A stretch of DNA of 64,000 nt, from NCBI GenBank assembly GCA_918026815.1, contig CAKJVC010000162.1:87365-151364 (forward strand), in the 5' to 3' direction. Shown piece by piece: positions 46,123 to 58,538 of this stretch (the stretch's first letter is position 1; each line of letters begins with the position of its first letter). The position numbers and the translations under genes were made by a program. The DNA is from Chalara sp. BL73 (taxonomy: Eukaryota > Ascomycota > Leotiomycetes > Helotiales). The notes under the pieces were generated by a model, which was given only the letters and a program-made list of their open reading frames with translations, was not told the DNA's origin and made no database searches.

Positions 46123-47061
46123 ATGGCCACTTCACCTAAATTCAACTTTGCTCAGCAGGCCGGGCCGTCGTCACCACCTGCAACCCCAACCACTGCTCCA
46201 AGGCAATCCTTCAATTTTAAGAGCCGCCGGCAAGGCTTCATTTTCAGTTTCGGACCTCTCTCAACTGAAGATGGTGTAATCACACCTACTGGCAACGGCA
46301 ATACCTTCTCCTATAATCCTTACCAAGCCCTCGACGTCGAACTTTCCCCACGCTCCTCTTCTCCCGCATCCGATAGCTCTTCCGAACCTGACGCGGATAG
46401 TCTGCGTCCACGTTCTCGAAGCTCCTCTCCTGGCGCACACAGTCTGCCGTCGCCCAGATATAAAACACGAATTGTGAAGGAAGGCAATTTCACCGTGGAA
46501 GAAATTGATGAGGAGGATTATGCTGCATTTGATTCTGATACAGAGTCTGTATTACGACCACACCAATACGAAGACGCCGAATCCGAGCGAGCACGCTCTA
46601 CAAGAGGCTCAACAAAGGGTGCCTCCCCAACCCGCACTATTGATCCGACTATGATAAATGGAATAAACAATTTGGATTTTGACGATGACGAGGAGGAGCG
46701 AGAAATTTGGCTCGCAAAAGCGAAGGAAGACCGTCGCCGCAGGAGACGCTTCTCTGGGGTATCGAAGCGTAGCCATGCACAGAGCGTTGGCAGCGATACT
46801 GACGACGAAGATATTCTACCGATGATAGACGGTGTAAATGAAGCCGGCTCGAGTGCAAGAAGATTACGAAGAAAGACCCTGGCTGGGGATCGATCAAGTT
46901 TGATATTTGATGATCCGCCACCACGCATTGAGGAGCTAGAGGAGCCAGAGAGCTGTGAAGAGGTTGTCAGCATAGGAGAAGATGACCAAGATGTCGACTT
47001 GTTCCGCAACCTGCCGTATTATGTGCAGGAAGATATGGAAGTTGACTCAGATGATGAGTGA
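46123..47061 (+). CDS. Acidic, serine-rich protein of unknown function
   Basis: One exon, 312 aa, ATG 46123. Mostly disordered: an N-terminal Pro/Ser/Thr stretch, a Ser/Pro-rich region (about 75-110) with many SP sites, and long acidic runs (DFDDDEEEREIW, DTDDEDILPM, EDDQDVDLF). Between them is a basic block EDRRRRRRFSGVSKRSH (about 203-220) that could be a nuclear localisation signal. The end is DMEVDSDDE. It is predicted to be a nuclear, phosphorylated protein; no domain is recognised and the role is unknown. The clean open frame and codon use support a real gene. Confidence 0.72.
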   Translation: MATSPKFNFAQQAGPSSPPATPTTAPRQSFNFKSRRQGFIFSFGPLSTEDGVITPTGNGNTFSYNPYQALDVELSPRSSSPASDSSSEPDADSLRPRSRSSSPGAHSLPSPRYKTRIVKEGNFTVEEIDEEDYAAFDSDTESVLRPHQYEDAESERARSTRGSTKGASPTRTIDPTMINGINNLDFDDDEEEREIWLAKAKEDRRRRRRFSGVSKRSHAQSVGSDTDDEDILPMIDGVNEAGSSARRLRRKTLAGDRSSLIFDDPPPRIEELEEPESCEEVVSIGEDDQDVDLFRNLPYYVQEDMEVDSDDE

Positions 47062-48732
47062 GGCTGCGCAATTTCCGAAGCATGGCCTCTGGTAAATTGG
47101 TTGTTCGCAAATCAGTTTTACATTGAAGTGCTTTTATCTTAGATGTTATGACTAGGTTTGAGGTTTGATGATGAATCATGAGTTATGAGATGATGATATA
47201 GACGTTTGGCATCAGCTGCATTTGAATGATGTTGGACTATGGGCATTAGCATGGGACATAGGATATTCGTTTCAGCAGCAGCATAGCGTTCATATTTTAT
47301 TTGGGAGTTAGCATAGCGATAGATAGGTATTTGCATTTGTGGAATGAGACACCTCCCTTCGTTTTCAATTTTCGGAACATTTCCATAGCCATCGAGCCAA
47401 ATTTAGTCTTTACGTTCATCCAAGCATCTTGTTACTATGCCTGTTAGTTTAACAAGGGCCACGAAAGCATATGCTGACGATTGATTCACTGTTCATCAAG
47501 AACTAGACTACCTTGTACCAGTAGCACATTTCCACGCAGACCAACACAATATACGAACTATGCCAGCTCGCGTATAGTATTGTACCAATGTGGTGCCAAA
47601 TTCATTATCGGGGCGGGTTGTGCTTTACGCCTGCGATATCATTCTGTCGTGCAACAGATTATCAGTGAATATCGCTTTTAAATTGTATGAGCTCTGTGAT
47701 CAGGCAAGTTACTAACCCTCTTGATTATTCATCTCGTTCCCAGAGGCCCACGCCGGACAATAGACCTAGCTTTCTGCATCTCATTCAGCGATTGACGTCT
47801 CTGAAACCTCACTTGTCGGAATAAATCCAGTGATACAAGTTTTTTATTTTTTTTTGGTGGAATTTGAAGTCCCGGTACGTAGTGTACCATGGCGCGTATG
47901 GTCGCAGATGATCTGAATTGGAGCTGGCCATAGTTCCCAAATCCGACTAGAATGTTAAAATGATGGCATTGTGGACGTCTCCAATCCATCCCTCTAACCT
48001 AGAAGATCTTTTGGGCTTACAGGGAGCAAGCTATGTGGCCTGAAATATGTTAAATTCAAATTTCGAAAAACAAAATAAAAAGGCACCCTTCTTGGAGCCA
48101 CAATTGACTTTTTTTAACTAAATGGGGTTTATAGCTATCCTAAAGGCTTTCTCTGAGACTTGGTCACGTTGGCAAATCATAGTACTTATCGAGCATCTGC
48201 CTCATCTTTAATCGTTATGTTTAAAATATGATATGCTAATAGCATACTGACTGTGGTGACACTGCGAGAAGATCGATAACATACTGTCATCGAACTCAAG
48301 AAGTGATAAAACTGCCCTCTGGCGCTCATGCTCTGTAACTCCCTTATTTGATATGCGGAGTGGATAGGCAATGAAGCTATGTTCTATATTAGCTCTTGTC
48401 AGTTCAAGCGATACTGATCACTTCTCCGATATTAACACGCTTAGCTCCTACTCTGACCATATTAATTATCCATTGACGAGATAAAGCTTGAAGCAAAGCA
48501 TGCTTCCTATAGATTTGCTCCGTCCGGTGGATAATTTAGCCGGTCCGAGGATTAACACTAACGTTGTTAGGAGTAGCTGAGCCTGAACATCCAAGCACCC
48601 CAACAACTACATCACCGCAGTGCCAACTTGACAGGCAATCTAGGAACGCATGACCCGATAATCTTCTTCACGCCTTATATTCAAGTATCCTAAGAGGCGC
48701 CTCATTGCTTCTGTCATAAGGTGAGCCTCAAC
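47062..48732. other. Intergenic region
   Basis: About 1.7 kb between two plus-strand genes, with a T9-10 run near 47845-47855. A GTGAGC sequence just before ATG 48733 could be an intron donor of an upstream leader exon. No gene was supported. Confidence 0.4.
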
Positions 48733-50699
48733 ATGAACAGTACACAGGGCCAGGCCACCCAGGGCCAGCCATCTGAAGGCGGAGCCCCGCAACAGCAACG
48801 GCAAGGATTGCATATGTTCAGGCCAAATGAGATGCGATCATTGCCAGAAGGACCAGGACAATTCAATGCTCAGGAAAAGCAGAAATGGGAACAAGGATTA
48901 GGAGCGCTGTGGATGCAGATCGAGAAGAATGGGCCAGACACCGCTCCTCATCAAGAGGCGAAGAAGAAGCTGTGGGACTTCTCGAAAACTTTGACACAAA
49001 GGCTGCGGGAGGTACAACTAAAGAAAGCGGCTGCGGCTTCAGCTGCTTCTGGTAGACCTCCAAGTCAAGGTCAGACACAAGGTCCGGGAGCACAGAATCC
49101 TCTAAATCCGAATAATCGAACCCAACCACAAGTCACCCAGTCGATCATAGATCATATGAAGCAAATGGGTGAATTCCTAGCTCCTCCACAGGTCGCTCCC
49201 GGATCGACGGAAGCTCTGAATTACATTGCCAAGTTAAAACCAAAATACGAAGCAGCCCTGGGACAAATGGAGAGAATGAAATCCCAGCTAATCAATGTCA
49301 ATCAACTTGAGGAAAGGGCCAAGCAAGAGGGGAAGTTCGGCCCTGAGCAGGAGAAGACGTTCAACGAACAAAAGGAGACTCTGAAGTTGAAGCACAGCGA
49401 AGCCAATGTTTTTGCTACCAAGGTTCGTGCTCAACAAAAAGAATGGCGAGCTGCTGCGTCGCAAGCGAATGCCGCACAACAAGGTGCAAACGGTACTGGT
49501 AGTACAAGTGGTGGAGGAGCTCCAGCCCGGCCCGGACTGAACCTCCAACAACCAGCGAATCCTGCACTTCAAAATACCCAAACAGTTAATGCCGCTATTG
49601 AAAATGCCCGGAATCAGCAGCTTGCTGGAGGACGCCCCCCACAGCAGAATAATGGCCAGGCTGGCACACCAACCCAGAGTGCTCCACAGGCCGCTCAATT
49701 GCCTCAACAACAAGCGGGCCAGGTACAAAATATTAAGCAAGAAGCTGGAGTTCCTCAGATTAATACACAATTACAACGACCTATGCAGAATAGTACTAAT
49801 TCTCCCCAATCTGCCATTCCACAATCGGCACACTCCGTTGGACCTCAATCTGCAACGGCCACCTCTGTTCCCCGTGCAGCTGCCTTCACTCATTCACAGG
49901 CCTTGCAGGCTTCGGCTTCTGCTAGAACTTACTCGAGCGGTCAATCCTCAGGCACGCCAGGTGTTATGGGCCAACACCCACAACATTCTGTTTCGGCGGG
50001 CACGCCGCGCGAAACTAATAATGTCATGCAACATAAGATGCCGATTCCAAAATTTTTACCAGAAAAAGCAACTGCGCAACCACAGCCAGTTCCCATGGCA
50101 CCGGCGCGACCAACTTTCTCCGGCGGCCCTAACGGCGCAAGCAACGGAGTTATCGGGCAGCCTGCTATACCAAGACCTCCAGGATATAGCATGGATGGCA
50201 CAGAAGATCGTGTCCTCAACAAGAAGAAGCTAGATGAGCTTGTCAAGCAAGTTACTGGTGGTGGAGATGGTCTTGGAGGAGAGGGCTTGACTCCAGAAGT
50301 CGAAGAGGTATGAATATTTCCTGCCTAAATTTCGAGCTCCAATCCCTGACGATGATGTCTTGTAACCTTGACCTTGTGATGGTTGTCGCTCGACCCAACC
50401 TCTAGAGGTGTGTATAGGAAAATTCTGCTAACTTATTAAAGTCTGTCTTGAACGTTGCGGACACCTTTGTGGATCAGGTCCTCCAAGCAGCCTGCAAAAA
50501 TGCCAAGGAACGTGGTTCGACTGTACTAGAGATTCGTGATATTCAACTCACACTCGAACGTGGCTATAACATCCGTATCCCTGGTTATGCGAGCGATGAA
50601 ATCCGTACTGTTAGAAAGATTCAACCCGCACCCAACTGGATCAATAAGATGAGTGCAGTGCAGGCCGCAAAGGTTACAGGGGGTAGAACAGACACCTGA
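48733..50699 (+). CDS. TAF12: TFIID/SAGA subunit TAF12
   Basis: Two exons, 48733-50307 and 50442-50699, encode 610 aa; the 134-nt intron lies inside the histone-fold region. The start is ATG 48733; the frame extends slightly upstream only from a GTG. The N-terminal about 450 residues are rich in Gln, Pro, Ala and Asn and are disordered, as usual in TAF12. The C-terminal fold begins at [15 protein letters not shown] and continues after the intron with [49 protein letters not shown], the H2B-like histone fold that pairs with TAF4 in TFIID and with Ada1 in SAGA. It acts in the nucleus in RNA polymerase II initiation. Confidence 0.93.
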
Positions 50700-51422
50700 A
50701 GGGTGTTAAGTGGAGTTTTATATGGTAACTTCTTTCACTTAGGAATCTGGCGTTGCAGGATAGCATGGGCATGGGCTGGGATGGACATATGGGATATCCG
50801 TGTAAAAAAGGAGCGCGCGCTAGTTTTGACTTCATCCGCTTTATAGCTATGCATTAATATGATGCTCATTTATACAATCATTATCGCTGTGAGAACTATG
50901 TATCTGCGACACGTGATGGGGTTACTTGATTGAGTCGAGTGCAGTCCAAATGATTCAGCAATGTCGTGGTCATGCATTTACCAGACTTCGATGCTTTGGC
51001 AATACCGCCGTCGTCTAGCTAGCAAAGATCATGAATACATGCTCATCACTTACTCAAAGCATTCACTAATCGATATCGAATTATTTTTATGGTGCCTACG
51101 GTCTGAGTGTCTAGACGTAAAGGTTCAAAAAGTGGGTCTCTAGGCAAACTGCTCAGACGTAATTGCATTGCCCGAACCGGTCTCCGTAGCCTTAAGCTTC
51201 GAAATTGGAACTGACAAGACAGCTTCGTAATAAACCACAACATCAAACTACCAACAACCCCAGCGAAGCCTTTCACCTATTCCTCATCAAAGGGCAGCGC
51301 TCGTAGCGACTTGCCTCACGCTCCTTGATCTCCTCTCCTCAAATCTTACCACCTTAACGCGACCGTCGAGAAACAATCTCTACGTCACGTAAACGGCGCC
51401 TTTGTCACGCCAACCGGTCGAT
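50700..51422. other. Intergenic region
   Basis: About 720 bp between TAF12 and RPN3, both on the plus strand. It holds the TAF12 3' end and the RPN3 promoter; no further element was recognised. Confidence 0.45.
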
Positions 51423-53285
51423 ATGCCCAGTAAAACTCCTCATACCAACGGCACTGATCCAGTCGAGAATGGTATCAATGGTACCAAAGATATCGAGATG
51501 AAAGATGATGCGTCAGCGCCTTTGAAAGGCGGAAAGGGAAAGAAGGCTAAGGAGGGAGAAGAGGAGATGACAGTAGTTGTCCCACCTTCAAAGGGCACGA
51601 AGCTGTCTGCTCCTCCTCCGAAGGATAATGATGGCGATATCGCCATGGACGGCCCCGTGGATGAGAATGGGGTGGATGCTTTTGCCGTCAAGGTTGATCC
51701 AGTAACCAAAGCCATAGCAGGTTTGTTGGCACCTCTCCTTTTCACTGTCACATTCGGTATCGAGCTGACATGTTTTTTCACAGATATCAAGAGCAACTTC
51801 CCATTATTAGAACGAGCCGTCACACTCTTTGATGCTAGGTTTTCACTTCGAGCTCTACGGTCCATTTCTTCTATCCGAAAGCGCCTAACGCCCGATATTC
51901 TGGCCCAAGTCATTACGGATACATATACCTCGTCAAATCCAGTAGCAAAACTTTTATTGGCCAACCTTGGTAAAGAACATGCGGTATTTGGACAGTCATC
52001 CTCGAACGAAATGGATATTGATGGCGATTCTAAGACAAAGTCTGTAAAGAAGGAGCTAAAGGAGATCATCCCCGAAATTGACATCTTCCTTGGAATTCTA
52101 ACTCAGATCTACTTGTTAGATAGCAAGAGCAACCAGAAAGGCGCGGCTTTCTCTGCACAATTGGCTGAACGGATACATCTCTCAAATCGACGAACCCTTG
52201 ATTCTCTTTCTGCTCGTGTGTACTTTTACTACTCTTTGTTCTGCGAGCAGATGCTTCCATTACCTCCATCGCCTTCTTCGCCCGTTGTATCAATCCGACC
52301 TGCTCTCCTCGCCGCCCTCCGGACCGCTGTGCTACGAAAGGATATTGATACCCAGTCAACTATCATTGTTCTGTTACTTAGAAACTATCTTTCGACATCG
52401 CATATCACACAAGCTGACCTCCTCATCTCCCACACCCAATTTCCTGAAAATGCATCAAACAACCAGGTGGCCAGGTATCTATATTACCTGGGACGCATTC
52501 GGGCGATCCAGTTACGATACACCGAGGCCCACGAGCATTTGACTGCTGCGACCCGGAAAGCGCCGTCGAGCCCCAGCGCTGCAGGTTTCTCGCAGACCGC
52601 AACCAAGCTGCTACTCGTCGTTGAACTCTTGATGGGTGATATCCCTGATCGTGCTACGTTCCGCCAACCTAGCCTCGAACGCGCTCTGCAGCCTTACCTT
52701 GTGCTTGTGCAAGCTGTAAGAGTAGGTCTTCTAGGAGAGTTCGAAGCGGCAATTAAGCAACACAATGATACTTTCCGCCGAGATGGTACATACACCTTGA
52801 TCCTCCGCCTCAGACAAAATGTTATCAAGACTGGTATCCGGATGATGTCGTTGTCCTATTCGCGCATTTCTCTTCGGGACATCTGCATTCGTCTGAAGCT
52901 AGATAGTGAGGAATCTGCGGAATATATTGTGGCAAAGGCTATTCGGGATGGTGTCATTGAAGCTTCGTTAGATCGAGAAAGGGGCTTCATGAAGAGCAAA
53001 GAAGTTGGAGATGTATATGCAACGAGAGAGCCAGGAGAAGCCTTCCATGATCGTATTCGTGCATGCTTGACCCTCCATGATGAAAGTGTAAAGGTAAATT
53101 TCAACTCATCTTGGACTTGAATTGTGCTAATTATGATTTAGGCAATGAGATTCCCAATGAATCAGCATAGGTTGGAATTGAAAAATGCACAAGAAGCGCG
53201 AGAGCGGGAACGTGAGATGGCTAAGGAGATTCAAGATGGAGATTTGGATGAGGACGACCTTGGAGGAGAATTCGAGGGTATGTAA
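51423..53285 (+). CDS. RPN3: 26S proteasome regulatory subunit Rpn3 (PSMD3)
   Basis: Exons 51423-51720, 51784-53093 and 53142-53285 encode 583 aa. The start is ATG 51423 (MPSKTPHTNG). The first intron (63 nt) is in frame and open, but removing it joins TKAIA to DIKSNFPLLERAV, the conserved Rpn3 sequence, and it has a CTGAC branch site. The last intron joins SVK to AMRFPMNQHR. The N-terminal about 90 residues are low-complexity. The middle is helical repeats (LLERAVTLFDARFSLRALRSISSIRKRL). The C-terminal PCI region includes YSRISLRDICIRLKLDSEESAEYIVAKAIRDGVIEASLDRERGF, and the tail is acidic. Rpn3 is a lid scaffold of the proteasome. Confidence 0.94.
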
Positions 53286-53786
53286 GATGAGAGTCAAGGG
53301 CATCGGGGGTGTATACAATGGAAATACATGGAAGGGAAGGGTGATAATGGTTTGGTGGCTTCACATATTGTCTTGCTACTACACCTACTTACACCTTGAA
53401 GCTCTCGAATGATTGACAGGGAAGTCTACATTCAAAGAGTATCGAACTGCTACATTAGTTTCGCGGCGTATCCTTCCGCAGTATGCGGCTTCGTCATGCA
53501 TTATTATGGCGAATAGTAATTGATAGATGTTTCATTGAGATTGCTTCTTAGTGAAGTATGATACGACGGATATTTTTCCATAGCGCTGAACGGTACTCCT
53601 ATAACAAAGGTCGACACCACCCTTATTGTCGCGGTTGTAGACTGCAGTGTCGACTGAACAATTTTTCTAGGCACGATTTCATTCTCACTTCTCCTAAACC
53701 TCTGCTTTGGGTAATGATAGAACCGCTTCCTCATCAACTATTCATCTCAAATCTAAGTTTTTCAGGTTACACCAAAATCATTAATT
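53286..53786. other. Intergenic region
   Basis: About 500 bp between RPN3 and the acetyltransferase gene on the same strand; promoter and terminator DNA only as far as can be seen. Confidence 0.45.
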
Positions 53787-55629
53787 ATGAGTGACCCACA
53801 AAATGTGAAGGCTAGCCCAATGAGGAGTCATAGTTCTGACAAACCAAGACGTCTTCCAACCTTCTCTGGCAGGCATCTCACCCTCCCACCAGACAATACT
53901 CCTACAGTAAACTTTGCTTCTGGAAAGCCACCGAGTCAATTGTTCTTGCCAGCAAGCAGTCCTCATAACAAGTGGGGCGTGGACATCAAGCTCAAATTGA
54001 CCGCGTACTTTACACCTCTTCGACCCTCAAGAGAGGATACCAAGTCTATTACGGGCTCTCTTCCTCCCGAAGAACCCCAGGATCAAAAGACGACTACGAA
54101 CTCCAAAGCTGCTAAGGCAAAGAGACCCGCAACTTCTAGTGAAGGAACTACCCACGAGAACGCGTCTCGAAGCAATAAAGCTTCCACAGCGACGAAACGA
54201 TCTGGTCTACCTGCAACTCCCATTCATTCAATTAGTAAACCCTCTTTGCCCTGGAAGACAGATCTTATCAAGGTCGATGCCAAATTTTGCAAGGTTGAGG
54301 TCGGATTTTTTGATCCTACTATAACGAAACAACAACGGAAAGGCCTCAATTTCCCTGGGGTGGTAGGAAAGGGTTCTGAACCGCTGCTTGGATTCGACGC
54401 CATTGTCACAAGCACAGGCAAGAAAGGGAAGGCGACAGCCAAGCAACTTCCAGAGGGCACGATTTGTATCTCGGAGCTGCTTCAAGCTGCTGATCCCGCA
54501 AGAATGCCGACACTAGAATCCAATATTGCGAGTTCGCGCCGGCCTCTGTCAATGAATAATTCAACGTCTGCGTCAAGTACTGGCGTATCTATAAAGGATA
54601 ATAAGGACAAAATAATAGAACGTAATATTGATAAAGTGGTGTTTGGAGATGTTATCTTCAAAAGCTGGTATCCAAGCTGGTATCCTAAGGAGATCATCGG
54701 GGAGAAGGGTTTGTTGGGCGATGGGAGGGGCATTGTGGTGCAGACCTTATATGTTTGTAAATGGTGCTTTGGATATGGGAAGAATGTGGAGGAGTGGGCA
54801 AGGCATTGTAGGGGATGTCTGAGGGCGACGGCGGGACCGCCAGGCAGGAAGATCTATACACATGGGCAGACAGGAACGTGGAGTGTTTGGGAGGTGGATG
54901 GAGAGGTTGATACTGTAAGTTATTACAAATGCCAGCATATCCCTCAGCCTCTAATGAAGTATTGATGCTAATGCGCCGTAGCTATTCTGCCAAAACCTCT
55001 CCCTGTTCGCAAAGCTCTTCCTAGATAATAAATCCGTGTTCTTCGACGTCTTCGGCTTCAATTATTTCCTTCTCGTCCATACCTGCCCCAAAACCGGTGC
55101 CCAGCAAATCGTGGGCTTCTTCTCCAAAGAGAAAATGTCATGGGACAATAATAACCTCGCCTGTATCCTCGTCTTCCCCCCCTGGCAGCGCAAAGGCCTC
55201 GGCGCCATGCTCATGGGAGTTTCGTACGAGATCTCCCGTCGCGAAGAGATTCTCGGTGGACCAGAGAAACCTATATCTGACCTGGGCAAGAAAGGATACA
55301 GAAGATTTTGGGGCGCCGAGATCGCGAGGTATGTGTTGGCGCTAAAGGAGACGGACCGCAAGAAAGGGAAGGGCATGGTGACCGTGGAGGATGTTAGTAA
55401 AGGGACGTGGATCCATCCGGATGATTGTTTGGGAGTGTTGAGGGAGATGGGTGTGGTAGAGAAGGCTGGGAAGGGAAAGGGGGATAAGGAAAGGGTACTG
55501 TTGGATAAAGGGAAGGTGAGGAAGTGGGTCGAGGAGCAGAAGCTGGATCTGAAGAAAGTTGTGGATGCGGAAGGCTTCCTGGAGGGTTATGCCATGAAGC
55601 CGGCGGTCGAGGAGGAGTCTGCTGCTTGA
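53787..55629 (+). CDS. MYST-family histone acetyltransferase, Sas2-like
   Basis: Two exons, 53787-54914 and 54982-55629, with a 67-nt intron, encode 591 aa. About 270 N-terminal residues are variable. The MYST module starts near IDKVVFGDVIFKSWYPSWYP and has a C2HC zinc finger (YVCKWCFGYGKNVEEWARHCRGC). The catalytic core follows: KLFLDNKSVFFDVFGFNYFLLVH, SKEKMSWDNNNLACILVFPPWQRKGLGAMLMGVSYEISR (acetyl-CoA loop QRKGLG) and EKPISDLGKKGY. The order and the short form without chromodomain or PHD finger point to Sas2, which acetylates histone H4 Lys16 in yeast. Esa1 orthologues have a chromodomain, absent here. Nuclear. Confidence 0.9.
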
Positions 55630-56164
55630 TAGACCTATGGGTTGAAGTTACTGATTAAGTTTTTATAGGTATTGTACGGTGCATCAGCGTGGAGTTCAAG
55701 CAAAGATATTGGCGTCAATGAATATGCAAGCCAGCACGAAGCGCTCGTCGGCAAGCATCTTTCGGATCATATAATATTGTGCAGATTTAGTTATACCCAA
55801 CTCAACAATCAAGCAAGTTTAAATGCGAGACATTTCTCTTTACCATATCTACTATTTAAATTCTTGACGAAGGAATTAATGTGCTGAGGCATTTCTACCC
55901 ATAAAATAGCCATCCGTTTCGGATCATATTAGCAAATATGCTAGAGCTCAAGTATGCCATAGAGACAGTATTAACCACTCACTGCCTCACAATATAAGAT
56001 TATATCGAAACGAGATGGAGAAGCCTGCACCAAGCATTTAAATGCGCTCATTGATTCTGAGCTCTAAAACGACTCTAATTTAAGGTATATCCCATTGGTA
56101 TTAACGCCTATCCCTCAAATTTCCTGTCCCTATCCCACAACTGCAAATATACTAATAACCGCAT
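55630..56164. other. Convergent intergenic region
   Basis: 535 bp, AT-rich, between the ends of two converging genes. No gene was recognised. Confidence 0.45.
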
Positions 56165-57367
56165 CTAAGCAGATTCCTCGGGCCAGACATCGTAGCCGAA
56201 GGTATCTTTCATGTTGACGAAGCGCGACCATCGCCCCTCCGCAACCTTGTTAATGGCAGCAAACTCCTCGTCCGTCAACTCAATCAACTTGGCATTGCTC
56301 GCAATGCGCTCTGGGTTGCTGCTCTTTGGCAAAACAGCGTATCCTCGCCTAATCCCCCACGCGATCAGAACTTGTGCAAGGGTCACGCCCTTTTGTTCGG
56401 CGACACGGATGAGGTCTTTGTTCGTGGCGACCTTCTCGCCCGTCCCGGGAACCTGGTCTTGCGACCCGAGCGGCGAGTACGCGACGGGCACAATCTCCAG
56501 CCCAAGGCAGTACTTGATCAGCGGCTCCTGCGGCAGGAACGGATGGATCTCGATCTGGTTCATCATGGGCTGCGTCCTGGCGAAGCTCAGCAGCTGCTCG
56601 ATCCCTTTCTCGGTGAAGTTCGAGATGCCGATGCTCCGCGCGAGCCCACGCGTGTAGATGCTCTCCATCGCGCGCCAGGTCGGTAGCGGGTTCTCGGTCA
56701 GCTCGTGGTCGATGATATATTTCCCGTCTGCGCCTAGCGCGATAGTATAGTCCTGGTTACGCTTCGCGGCGATAGGCCAGTGCACCAGGAAGGCGTCGAT
56801 GTAGTCCACTTGCAGGAGGCGGAGCGATTCTTGGAAGGACCATTCCACGTCCGCCGGGGCGTGCAGGTGGTTCCATACCTTGGTGCAGATGAAGATGTCG
56901 GAGCGGGAGACGGAGGGATTTTGGGAGAGGAATTCTTTGATTCCTGTTCCTACTTCGCCTTCGTTTTCGTAGCTGGGAGGAGGGAGTTAGCTTTTGATGC
57001 AATTGTGTAGTAATCTGTATAATGTGCAGATGGAGCTTCACTCTAGAGTCAAGTGCCTTTCAGAATGGAGAGTCACCCAAAGAGTCTTCCTTTCATGATG
57101 GGAAATCAACTCGATCGTGTGGGTTCTCTCGGGAATGGAGCTTCATCCATAACGTAATTGCAGCTAGAGATAAACTTACAACTTCGCACAATCAAGATGA
57201 CGGTATCCTGCGTTTAGAGCCTCAACTACTGCTTTGTGTGTCTCACCTACGCTCCCTTTAGAGGCGAAGGTGCCAAATCCCAAAGATGGCATCTGGACTC
57301 CATTGCGGAGCGTGATCATTGGGCCAGTCACTGCTGTGGCAGCTCCGACTTGGGTGCTATGAGGCAT
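56165..57367 (-). CDS. Aldo/keto reductase
   Basis: Two exons, 57180-57367 and 56165-56972, encode 331 aa; the 207-nt intron is longer than usual here. ATG 57367 starts MPHSTQVG; an upstream in-frame ATG would add 21 residues. AKR landmarks: LGFGTFASKG, GYRHLDCAKFYENE (catalytic Asp and Tyr), IFICTKVWNHLHAP (catalytic Lys), YIDAFLVHWPI (catalytic His), SIGISNF, QIEIHPFLPQ, AYSPLGS and the cofactor-binding LPKSSNPERI. It reduces carbonyls with NADPH in the cytosol; substrate unknown. The C-terminus FVNMKDTFGYDVWPEESA resembles fungal glycerol dehydrogenase and xylose reductase relatives. Confidence 0.92.
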
Positions 57368-58538
57368 GTTGATATGATGTGGTTTCTCCTGCTTACAATC
57401 TTCTCTGATTATGGAAAGATTTGAGTACAAAGTTTGTTTCGTGTTTGCTTGGAGGGAGGGGTGGTACTGGGTTGGATATTTTGAAAGTGAATGGATGATG
57501 TGGTTCTCATTCTATAAACTCTAAGAACATCGCCCCATCCAACACTTGCAAATTCTTTTACAATCTTTCTCCGCGCTATCCTCAATTCCTCACTCTTTGC
57601 GTTAAGTGCACCACACAGCAACAGCGAGAGTATGACGCCAGTTGTCCATAATTTCAAGATATTCTTATCAAGAAGAATGGATAAGAGTGGACTCGAGTCA
57701 GGGCTTGAGGCGAATGCTTGTTTATTCCTGATACGTTGACCGTCAGGAACGGGAAGTTCTGATCCACCATTTTCAGGCTGTTAAAACCTTAAAGCGAAGA
57801 TCCTGTAAAAGGATGAGGAGGACGAAAATGACTGACTGGAGGCGACTCGCAGGAGAGCCGCAAAAAGTGTCGTCATTGGCAGAAGATTGCCAAGCCGGCA
57901 TCTGGATGATCATCGGCGCCATTCCGGAAAAACTCCAAGTGCCAAGTGGGGCGTTCGGACGTCATTGCAGGAAGAAGCTGTGGCACCCCTGAATTCTTTG
58001 ACATTGCCGAAGAAGTATCCTTATTGCGTACGAGGCTCTATCTCCGTACAGTCGAATAGAACCTGACAAGTGTTCAGCGTGCCCGCTATTCATCGGCATA
58101 GTTGTTTCTAACAGCCTTTACCGCTTCTATTAAATGTGGACTGAGTCAATCTCAGCACATATCGCGGTTCCGCTTTTGATAGAGACTTTTACACACCGTC
58201 CGCAAACGTTTATACTATACTGGAGACTTGTTTCACCCTTCGAATTCAATAGGTAGGTGAGAGCGATGGCAACTTAGGCCTGGTGGGTACAGATGGGATA
58301 TTTCGGATTCACTCAACTTGGAAACAGTGTCTGTATAACATCGATGTGAAGGTTTATTTTCTCTAGCGTGTTTGAGTTCTCTCCAAACATCGATATATAC
58401 GCTCAGCATTCCTCCCAAACTCCTCCTCCACTATCATCATCATTCTACATTTCACTGCTCCTTTAAACTTTGCTAAGATACCGCAAACACATCACGATAA
58501 AACCAAACTTGCTACAGAACAATAACCAAGTCATCAAC
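57368..58538. other. Divergent intergenic region
   Basis: About 1.2 kb between the AKR gene (minus) and the HAD gene (plus), containing both promoters. A signal-peptide-like minus-strand frame at 57409-57657 opens with TTG and is not accepted as a gene. Confidence 0.45.

Noticed and set aside
46518..47009. Long minus-strand frame antisense to the acidic Ser-rich gene
   Set aside because: Ser-rich composition is the mirror of GAX/AGX acidic codons on the coding strand; a shadow.
57409..57657. Signal-peptide-like minus-strand frame
   Set aside because: It starts with TTG, has no ATG in frame at the right place and no homologous feature.
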